A DNA stretch of 64,000 nt from Paenibacillus sp. NEAU-GSW1 (lineage in GTDB: Bacteria; Bacillota; Bacilli; Paenibacillales; Paenibacillaceae): contig NZ_WOVL01000020.1 in assembly GCF_009737085.1 (NCBI RefSeq), positions 1 to 64,000 of the forward strand, in the 5' to 3' direction. This document shows positions 57,991-64,000 of the stretch, piece by piece. The first letter of the stretch is position 1; each line of letters opens with the position of its first letter. The notes beneath the pieces are model-generated. The model made no database searches, was not told the DNA's origin, and worked only from the letters and a program-made list of their open reading frames with translations. A program made the translations under genes and the position numbers.

Positions 57991-58433
57991 CGGCAAACGA
58001 ACTGGTTCTCCGGAAGCTGAAAGAGACGTTCGATCGGAACGAAAACGTCGCCGCCGACAGCAACGGGACTAACGTCTGGGTCATGCTTGTCGCTGCGGAA
58101 CCTCTCTCCGAACTTCTTGCAGAGAACCTCCCGTACCCACTGGTCTGCTAAGAACCCACTCACCGCGTCAGAGTCGTCCTGCGAACCACTGATGCCCAAG
58201 GAGGAACCAACCCGTACGCTGACGGCTCCGACTTCTTCCTCTACGTTGACGAGCGACAACAGACGGCGGACTTTGTTTGGGAAGACGAAAGCTTCGGAAA
58301 TGCCCCTCTCTTTCACGGCGGAGATGTAGCCAGCGCAATCCGCTGGGTGAAAGAACTGGGCGAGCCTTTCCACTGTCAGTACAGTGACCCCTTTCTACCA
58401 ACAGAGACGGGAGACATCACAGACCAAGAATAG
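57960..58433 (+). pseudogene. Element gene interrupted by an in-frame TAA
   Basis: The frame begins AERPSGNKLTANELVLRKLK and stops at TAA (58149-58151) after 63 codons. The same frame then continues without a further stop as THRVRVVLRTTDAQGGTNPY, DGSDFFLYVDERQQTADFVW, and HGGDVASAIRWVKELGEPFH up to TAG at 58431. The second half looks like a conserved domain, so the original protein was about 157 residues and now carries a nonsense codon. Family not recognised. It overlaps the preceding gene. Confidence 0.6.
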
Positions 58434-58485
58434 CGAAAAAAGCGAAAGTACAGTTTTGCCGCTTTTGGCGCAACTGACGCTTTTG
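58434..58485. terminator. Hairpin after the first element genes
   Basis: AAAAAGCGAAAGT and ACTGACGCTTTT pair imperfectly around a loop with an inner TTTTGCCGC/GCGCCAAAA-like pairing. It resembles the hairpins at 60485-60545 and 62421-62476, each of which also follows an element gene. Confidence 0.55.
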
Positions 58486-58948
58486 TTGCCGCCCACATCT
58501 GCCTGGTACAACCCCAGGCTCTTTTTTTCTACGAAAACTCCCCAATTACAAACAGATATTATTATTTAGCATATAGAATTGATGCCTAATCGATAGGCAA
58601 TCTTGCCGGATCATAGGGATCGCAAATAAAATATTTGAATCACCGAAATTCGTCGAATTCAGCCAAATTCTCCTCTGTAGTGGCTTCTAGTTAAAATAGC
58701 TCCCACTTCTTTTTTCACGTCAGACCTTTCCGCGAGCGCCCCCTCCCGGATAGCCCTCAGCGTCATTTTTCGCCTCCATTTTTCTACCCAACCACCGAAG
58801 TGATAGCCAAAGGAAAACCCTGTAGAATCAATACCTGTAAGCAGTTGTTCAGCGGACAGGCGCCGTCCGCAAGAGAAGATAATAACCTGAATGCCTCTGC
58901 AGCCCGGTCGACCAGGCAACTTCGGGAACATAACAAGGAGGCCATTCA
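58486..58948. other. Gap in the element with no supportable gene
   Basis: About 460 bases upstream of the ATPase gene. Long frames on both strands lack ribosome binding sites and family resemblance. The stretch near 58560-58660 is AT-rich and may hold the ATPase promoter. Confidence 0.4.
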
Positions 58949-60481
58949 ATGGATACAAATCAAACCGCATCTCGCAAAAAGATGACCGCAACACCAGCAA
59001 CGCAACCTGCAAAGGGAGGGCCGCATCAGACACTTCTTCGCTTAGGGAAAGACGGAAACAAGTTCTTCTCTAGCCCTAATGGTGAGCCATATGTCTGCTT
59101 GAATTTCGAACAGTCGAGCAAAGCGATGAAGATCAAGCACAAGAACTTCAAAGGCTTGCTTACCAAGCTATTCTTTGAAGAAACGGATGAAGCACCAACA
59201 TCCGATGCGTTGAATCAAGCCCTGATCCAGTTCGACGCCATTGCCACATACACAGGAGGTGTGCATCCCGTCGAGCTTCGTGTCGGTGAACACAACGGTA
59301 GCTTCTACTATGACCTTAGCAGAAGCGGTAAGAACTCCGTCGTGGAAGTCAGCGCCAACGGCTGGCAACTAACGTCAAGCAGTCCGGTGTACTTCTTGGG
59401 CACTCCAAACATGAAACCCCAGGTTACCCCGAGTAAGACCGATGGCAACCTTTGGCGGCTTCTGAAGCACATTCGATTCAAGAGCAAGACCGATAAATTG
59501 CTCTATCTCGTGTATATTGTCTCCTGCTTCGTGTTCGACATCCCTCACCCCATTCTCATCCTTTGGGGAGAGAAAGGGGCGGCCAAATCTACATCGTCGA
59601 GAATCACCCGCGCAATCGTCGATCCAGCGCAACGCGATATGACTTCTCTGCCGACTGGCCTGCATGACCTGGGCTTGTCGCTTCAGAACAATTACATGCC
59701 CGTTTACGATAACTTGTCCTCCATCACGCCGAAAATCAGTGACCTGCTCTGTACAGCTGCAACGGGAGGCGGCTTCTCCACAAGAAAATTCTTTACCGAT
59801 GACGAAGAAACGATCCTTTCTTTCAAGCGATGTGTCGTCTTAAACGGCATCAACGTCGTCGCCTCTAAGGCAGACCTGCTCGATCGTTGCATCATGCTTG
59901 AGCTAGATCGCATCGACGAAGAGGAACGCAAAGAGGAGCGCCTAATTGTACAAGAATTTGAGCGAGACATGCCCATCATTCTAGGTGGCATTTTCGACAC
60001 CCTGAGCAAAGCCATGACCATCTACCCGAACGTACAGCTTAGTTCGCTCCCTCGGATGGCGGACTTCGCAAAATGGGGATATGCCATAGCAGAGGCAATC
60101 AAAGAAGGGTACGGGGAAGCCTTCCTGAAAGCGTACAAGCGGAACCGAAATCGTGCGAGCGAAGAAGCGGTATCCGCCCATCCGGTCGCCTCGGCAATCA
60201 TCGCTCTGATGAAAACGACTACGCTGTGGGAAGGTCCTGTGGCAGAACTGCTCAATGTGCTTGAGAACATAGCAATTCGGGAGCGGATCGACACCAGAAC
60301 GAAAGAGTGGCCGCGAGCTCCTCACGCTCTTAGCAGAAGAATCAACGAGGTCATGTCCAACCTGAAGTCGTGCGGCATAGACGTCGTGATTCGGCACGGT
60401 GGAACCCACAAGATCGCAACGATTCAAATGACACCAGCGCGAAGCAGACAAGCGACCCGAAAAAAGAAGAAAGCCGCCTAG
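58949..60481 (+). CDS. P-loop ATPase of the integrated element (primase/helicase-like)
   Basis: The 510-residue protein has a basic, low-complexity start, an N-terminal region to about 180 of unknown fold, and a P-loop ATPase core. The core has Walker A GEKGAAKST (near residue 206, in HPILILWGEKGAAKSTSSRI), Walker B-like NYMPVYDNLSSI, a sensor-like FKRCVVLNGIN and arginine-finger-like LDRCIMLELDRI. A C-terminal DNA-binding-like tail (RRINEVMSNLKSCGIDVVIR) follows. This is the layout of superfamily-3-like or DUF927-like ATPases in phages and integrative elements, where they act in replication. A perfect AAGGAGG precedes the ATG at 58949. It seems intact although the recombinase beside it is dead. 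Confidence 0.75.
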   Translation: MDTNQTASRKKMTATPATQPAKGGPHQTLLRLGKDGNKFFSSPNGEPYVCLNFEQSSKAMKIKHKNFKGLLTKLFFEETDEAPTSDALNQALIQFDAIATYTGGVHPVELRVGEHNGSFYYDLSRSGKNSVVEVSANGWQLTSSSPVYFLGTPNMKPQVTPSKTDGNLWRLLKHIRFKSKTDKLLYLVYIVSCFVFDIPHPILILWGEKGAAKSTSSRITRAIVDPAQRDMTSLPTGLHDLGLSLQNNYMPVYDNLSSITPKISDLLCTAATGGGFSTRKFFTDDEETILSFKRCVVLNGINVVASKADLLDRCIMLELDRIDEEERKEERLIVQEFERDMPIILGGIFDTLSKAMTIYPNVQLSSLPRMADFAKWGYAIAEAIKEGYGEAFLKAYKRNRNRASEEAVSAHPVASAIIALMKTTTLWEGPVAELLNVLENIAIRERIDTRTKEWPRAPHALSRRINEVMSNLKSCGIDVVIRHGGTHKIATIQMTPARSRQATRKKKKAA

Positions 60482-60484
60482 AAG

Positions 60485-60545
60485 AAAATAGCGTCAGTTG
60501 CGGCAGAAACACTCTTGTCACCACTGACACGACTGACGCTATTTT
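60485..60545. terminator. Long-looped hairpin after the ATPase gene
   Basis: AAAATAGCGTCAGT (60485-60498) and ACTGACGCTATTTT (60532-60545) are perfect 14-bp arms around a 33-base loop, four bases past the TAG stop. Confidence 0.75.
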
Positions 60546-60589
60546 TCCTGCGTCTTCCACTCCAAACTGTACCCGAAGGGAGCCTTGAC

Positions 60590-60712
60590 ATGGAAAGTGA
60601 GAAAAAGATATACCAGCAACTGGTCGATCTTCTTGCCGGAATGATCAGCGAACGCCTGAAAGAGCAGAACACAAAACTTGAATCCAAGCCAGCCTACAAA
60701 AAGATAGCTTAG
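60590..60712 (+). CDS. Small element protein
   Basis: The 40-residue frame (ESEKKIYQQLVDLLAGMISE, then RLKEQNTKLESKPAYKKIA) follows AAGGGA at 8-base spacing and ends 17 bases before the recombinase gene. It is helical and charged, as expected for a small regulatory or excision-associated protein, but no family is recognised. Confidence 0.55.
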   Translation: MESEKKIYQQLVDLLAGMISERLKEQNTKLESKPAYKKIA

Positions 60713-60729
60713 AAAGGGAAGGATGCATC

Positions 60730-62399
60730 ATGATGAAGAGAAAAGAACTCTACGAAAATGAAGTGAAATACGTCGGGATATACGCTCGTGTTAGTACAGA
60801 GGAACAGGCTGAACAAGGTTACAGCATCGAGGCTCAGATAACGACACTTCGTAATCTTTGCAAGGCTGAACAGAAAGTCGTCTTCAAGGAATACGTCGAC
60901 GCGGGCATCTCGGGAAAAACGATCGAGAAGCGTCCGGCAATGAAGCAACTGCTCCGTGATGTAGAGGCAGGAAAAATTCAGGAAGTGCTGGTTTGGAAGC
61001 TAGACAGGATCAGCCGCAAGATGTCTGACTTGCTCCAAATCGTCGAGCACCTGAATCGTTACAACGTCAAGTTCCGTAGCTACTCGGAGAAAGACTTCGA
61101 TACCGAGACTGCCTCCGGCAAGCTCAACATCCAGATGCTTGGGGTAATTGCAGAATTCCAGCGGAATACCATCGTGGAGAACGTCAAGATGGGAATGAAG
61201 CAGAGAGCTAGAAAGGGAAAATGGAATGGCGGTACGGTCCTCGGTTATGACGTAGTCGAGGTAGAAAACGGTCGCGGTTAGGACTCCGTCTTGAAAATCA
61301 ACCACATCGAAGCTGAGCTCGTACGGAAAATCTTCAGGATGTACGGGAGCGGACAAGGCTTGCGAAGCATAGCAAACCAACTGAACGCCGAAGGATTCAA
61401 GACCAAGCCAGGGAACGCCTTCAGTAGCGTCGCTGTCAAAACGATCATCAACAACCCTGTCTACATCGGCAAAATACGCTACAACGTACGGGAAAACTGG
61501 AATGAGAAGCGGCGGAAGGGGACAAACAAAGATCCCATTGTCGTTGACGGTGAGCACGAACCAATCATCAGCCAAGAATTGTGGGATGCCGTACAGAAGT
61601 TCTACAAGAAGAAGGCTATTTCCGCTCCTCGAAAGTTCGACGGCATCTACCTCCTGACAGGGCTCATGAGATGCCCTCAGTGCGGAGCGACGCTTGTCGC
61701 GCATCGAATCAACGACACGCTAAAGAGTGGTGAGAAGGTCGTCCGAAGATACTACATTTGCAGCAACTTCCGCAACAAGGGGAGCCGAGTCTGTAACTCC
61801 AACTCGGTCAAGGCGGACTTTGCTGAACGCTACGTCATCGAACGGATCGCGACGGTAGTACAAACGCCAAAACTGTTAGACGACATTGTCGTTAGCCTCA
61901 ACAAGTCGCGGAGCAAGAGCGTTGCTCCACTTCAGAAAGAGCTAGCCGCAATCGAACGCGAGTTGAAAACGCTAGACTCCCAGAAGCAAAGTACTTTGCC
62001 CTCTACGAAAGCGACACGATTGATAGCGACATGCTGGTCGAGCGCATTAACGAATTGAAGTCGAAGTACGACGTGCTCGCAAACCGAAAGTCCGAAGCAG
62101 AACGTCAGCTTGACGAAAACCAAGCCGAGCCCATCCCGCTTCCGCTTGTACGCAAAGCACTCAGCGACTTCAACGGGCTTCTTTAAACCTCTCCAGTCGA
62201 AACGCAGAAGACCCTAATACAGACCATAGTAAAGCAGATAGCCGTACAACAAGGCCAAAAGCTTCGAGGCATTGAACTGGAATTCGACGAGACGCTCAGA
62301 CAATTTCTCGTCGTCGCAGCCCCCTCCACCGACAAGGTGGACGGGGCTTTTTCTTTGTCCAGACGCAAGTACCCCTCACCCTTTACGATCGTGATCTAG
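60730..62399 (+). pseudogene. Large serine recombinase, inactivated
   Basis: The N-terminal resolvase domain is intact (VGIYARVSTEEQAEQGYSIE with nucleophile Ser22, later GISGKTIEKRPAM and WKLDRISRKM). An in-frame TAG at 61279-61281 interrupts it just before the recombinase domain (AELVRKIFRMYGSGQGLRSI, PGNAFSSVAVKTIINNPVYI) and the zinc ribbon (LMRCPQCGATLVAHR, later CSNFRNKGSRVC). A frameshift near 61986 shifts the coiled coil (YFALYESDTIDSDMLVERIN), and a TAA at 62184-62186 cuts off the last 71 codons. Full length would be about 555 residues. The element can therefore no longer move by itself. Confidence 0.9.
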
Positions 62400-62420
62400 A
62401 GGCTCTCCCTTTCTGCAAAG

Positions 62421-62476
62421 CGAAAGTACCGTCAGAAGCGCGTTCACTGCCAGCATCGACACTTCTGACACTTTTC
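62421..62476. terminator. Hairpin after the recombinase remnant
   Basis: GTCAGAAG (62431-62438) and CTTCTGAC (62462-62469) form a perfect stem, with GAAAGT/ACTTTTC flanks that can extend it. Similar in style to the other element hairpins. No gene was seen in 62477-62646. Confidence 0.55.
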
Positions 62477-62646
62477 TTTCCCAGCCTCGGGGAGTCTCCT
62501 CCATTCACGAAGCCCTCTTCCCTCCTTGGGATGTGACGAGGATGTTCCACTCAAAAAGCGATAGCCCTATGTACCTTTTCAGCGTTACCAATAGCCCGAA
62601 CCCCACATACACATATACAAATCCATGCCCCGCAAGGAAATCCACA

Positions 62647-62702
62647 AAAAAACTTGCCCTTATTTGTGATACGGTTCACCTTAACGCTCATATCGGCGAA
62701 AA
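62647..62702 (+). repeat. Dispersed palindromic repeat, copy G
   Basis: CTTGCCCTTATTTGTGATAC, then GGTTCACCTTAACGCTCATAT and CGGCGAAAAA. The outer pair is TTGCCCTTAT against ATATCGGCGAA. It lies between the element and the terminator of the VOC gene. Confidence 0.8.
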
Positions 62703-62712
62703 ATAAGCAACG

Positions 62713-62739
62713 AGGGCCATCCTTTTCGGAATGACCCTT
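62713..62739 (-). terminator. Terminator of the VOC gene
   Basis: AGGGCCATCC and GGAATGACCCT pair with one bulge around TTTTC. It lies 57 bases past the stop at 62796 and resembles the GGCCATCC stems beside repeats F and H. Confidence 0.7.
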
Positions 62740-62795
62740 AACATTGATTTCATTTTGTTCAACTATCGTGTCCCGTTAGTTGAAGGTCTGAACGT

Positions 62796-63206
62796 TTACT
62801 CTACAAAGTTTGATTTACCATGAGCCACTAACATATTTCCGCTAGGGTCATAAAAATCAAAATCCATTTCACTTAATATCTCCGTTTCTCCTGATTCGGT
62901 TTTAATACTCCCTCTGTCATTTCTTACCTCGCCAATTTGAACTTCTTTACTCTTTAGGTCGGACAGCAACTTTACGATATCCTCTGCTTCAAAACCGATA
63001 ACTACCGACATCGTTCCCTGATGCAATTCCTTTTCGCACAGAAAGATCGATGGACCCGAAGGGAGCGCAACTATTGCCATTTTATTGTCCGGTCGTTTAA
63101 AGTGCAGCTTAAATCCCAGTTTACTTATGTACCACTCCATAGATTCCTCAAGATTTTTAACTGGAACTTGTAGAAATGAGACACTATTTAGAATTGTTTC
63201 TGCCAT
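62796..63206 (-). CDS. VOC-family (glyoxalase/dioxygenase fold) protein
   Basis: The 136-residue protein has two beta-alpha-beta-beta-beta modules: SFLQVPVKNLEESMEWYISK, LGFKLHFKRPDNKMAIVALP, then VVIGFEAEDIVKLLSDLKSK and FDFYDPSGNMLVAHGK. The last motif (F-x-D-P-x-G-N) is typical of VOC proteins such as fosfomycin- or bleomycin-resistance-like members. The first-module metal His is not obvious (SVSFLQVPV), so metal binding is uncertain. GGAGG is seen upstream of the ATG at 63206. It is monocistronic, with its own terminator. Confidence 0.8.
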   Translation of the reverse strand: MAETILNSVSFLQVPVKNLEESMEWYISKLGFKLHFKRPDNKMAIVALPSGPSIFLCEKELHQGTMSVVIGFEAEDIVKLLSDLKSKEVQIGEVRNDRGSIKTESGETEILSEMDFDFYDPSGNMLVAHGKSNFVE

Positions 63207-63301
63207 ATTAAATAGCCTCCTATTAAATTAATTGCACTCCTTCTGTATTCGTTCTTATGGATAAATTAACCTACTTAAGCTAACCGTTACTTCAACGAAC
63301 A

Positions 63302-63331
63302 ACGGCAACCGATCGTACTTGCGGCTGCCGT
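63302..63331 (-). terminator. Terminator of the right-edge APH-like gene
   Basis: ACGGCAACCG and CGGCTGCCGT pair with one mismatch around ATCGTACTTG. It lies 32 bases past the stop at 63363. Confidence 0.7.
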
Positions 63332-63362
63332 CATGTCATGTTGAGCTATAGTCTCCGTTAGC

Positions 63363-64000
63363 TTAATGCCATTGAAGCTTAAGAGAATCAGCCTCCATAG
63401 CCATTTGTTTGTGTACAGTAATAATACAATCAAGCCGGTTAAGTCTTTCTTTGAGCTTAGTATGGTTTGGTTCATCCTCTAACTGAGCCAAAATGGAAAA
63501 GAACTGCGGGACTTCCCATACACTTCTCAAGGCGGTGCTTAAACAGAAGCCATATCTCACTAATCTTACGTCACCCTGCCATCCCATATCTCGCAGTCCC
63601 TCTAGGTATGCATTATATAAAGAGGTTTGAAACCTTATATATTGGTCAGGCAGAATAATTCCAAGACTCATGTTCACGCCAAATAACTTACCTAAGTCTT
63701 CGCCGATACCTGATATACTCATGAACTGCCAGTCGATTAGCACGAGTTGACTTTCGCTCGCTTCTTTTTTAACGAGCAACATATTCATCTGACTCAAATC
63801 TTGATGTGCCAGTACACGCGGCAGCTGTTGGAGTGAGTCTATTGCAGAATCAATGTTTTCGAGGATCTCTTGATACCAAGCCCATGTACTTTGCTCATTG
63901 TCCGTAGATATTCGGCTTGCATACGCCTCCATATTAGGAGCATACATGCGGCTTGCAGTCGTCCATGACTTGAGCCAAGCTCTGCATATCCACTCATGAT
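63363..64000 (-). CDS. APH-family phosphotransferase, 5' end beyond the window
   Basis: The visible 212 codons hold the C-lobe of an aminoglycoside/spectinomycin phosphotransferase-like protein. They show VLAHQDLSQMNMLLVKKEAS (the HGD motif as HQD, with the Asn four residues after the Asp), LVLIDWQFMSISGIGEDLGK (the DxD/E metal site as DWQ) and a helical C-terminal part. The frame stays open to the right edge, reading HEWICRAWLKSWTTASRMYA before the first internal Met, so the gene continues out of the window. The ATG at 63947 is not the true start. The substrate is unknown; the second APH-like gene at 45576-46550 is not closely similar. Confidence 0.8.
   Translation of the reverse strand, partial: HEWICRAWLKSWTTASRMYAPNMEAYASRISTDNEQSTWAWYQEILENIDSAIDSLQQLPRVLAHQDLSQMNMLLVKKEASESQLVLIDWQFMSISGIGEDLGKLFGVNMSLGIILPDQYIRFQTSLYNAYLEGLRDMGWQGDVRLVRYGFCLSTALRSVWEVPQFFSILAQLEDEPNHTKLKERLNRLDCIITVHKQMAMEADSLKLQWH

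Noticed and set aside
57906-58373. 155-codon minus-strand frame in the element
   Set aside because: The plus strand carries the coupled, GGAGG-led genes here, and the minus frame has no ribosome binding site or family likeness.
61000-61704. 234-codon minus-strand frame opposite the recombinase
   Set aside because: It is antisense to a recognisable serine recombinase and exists only because of GC-rich codon use.
60730-62399. Stop-codon readthrough making a functional recombinase
   Set aside because: Besides the TAG there is a frameshift and a second stop, so decay is the simpler explanation.
11493-62702. Integron-like cassette array with attC sites
   Set aside because: The repeats lie 3' of genes like attC sites, but no tyrosine integrase is present, the RYYYAAC/GTTRRRY core sites are not met, several multi-gene operons with their own promoters lie between copies, and gene orientation is mixed.
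1-64000. CRISPR arrays, rRNA and tRNA genes
   Set aside because: No regularly spaced repeats, cas-like genes, cloverleaf-type sequences or rRNA segments were seen on either strand by eye; a tRNA scan was not possible here.

Overview
The window looks like a chromosomal segment of a Paenibacillus/Cohnella-type member of the Bacillota. The signs are strong GGAGG-type ribosome binding sites, frequent TTG and GTG starts, a T-box leader, a small stalk-domain (copper amine oxidase N-terminal-like) exported protein, a 1,700-residue Ig-like repeat surface protein, and GH52 and GH120 beta-xylosidases side by side. No rRNA, tRNA or CRISPR array was seen.

Layout. 0-8 kb: gene remnants, a Dabb-family protein, the giant Ig-like (Big_2) secreted protein and a stalk-domain protein. 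8-16 kb: a methyltransferase, a YobU/YobV-like GyrI-domain protein with a divergent WYL regulator, a TetR/SDR pair with two matching operators, a MerR/SDR divergent pair with mirror-image 19-bp-spacer promoters, and a HAD phosphatase. 16-20 kb: an AraC gene and a DUF4386 gene that have both lost their 5' halves, an ATP-grasp protein, and an NAD salvage operon (pnuC, nadR, Nudix/NrtR-like regulator). 20-25 kb: an ABC-F protein, an Eis-like GNAT, remnants of DUF3237 and VanZ genes, DUF2809, and an AraC/GyrI regulator. 25-30 kb: a Crp/Fnr regulator leading a sulfonate/nitrate-type ABC transporter and an MBL-fold hydrolase. 30-31.5 kb: a methyltransferase-HIT operon behind a T-box riboswitch. 31.5-37 kb: AraC, GH52 and GH120 xylan utilisation genes. 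37-41 kb: TetR plus an ATPase/FtsX-type ABC exporter. 41.5-45 kb: MarR plus an ArsA-type ATPase and ABC-2 transporter, with three matching operators. 45-57 kb: mostly one- and two-gene units (APH-like, azoreductase/HxlR, MerR plus membrane proteins, kinase-like, WYL/DinB/EVE, TetR/C45 hydrolase, GNAT) mixed with many broken genes. 57.5-62.5 kb: a decayed integrated element with a P-loop ATPase, small genes and a serine recombinase broken by two nonsense codons and a frameshift. 62.7-64 kb: a VOC protein and an APH-like gene that runs off the right edge.

Two patterns run across the window. First, small regulator-target modules dominate, and in at least five cases the operator can be read directly because near-identical palindromes sit at both controlled promoters. 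Second, the region is eroded: more than a dozen remnants are mostly orphan 3' ends. A family of about 50-bp imperfect palindromes (seven copies plus one partial, all in the same orientation, all near the 3' end of minus-strand genes) is scattered through it. One copy forms the truncated 3' end of an EVE-domain gene. That repeat family, the T-box in front of a methyltransferase, and the ArsA/ABC-2 operon are the items most worth following up.
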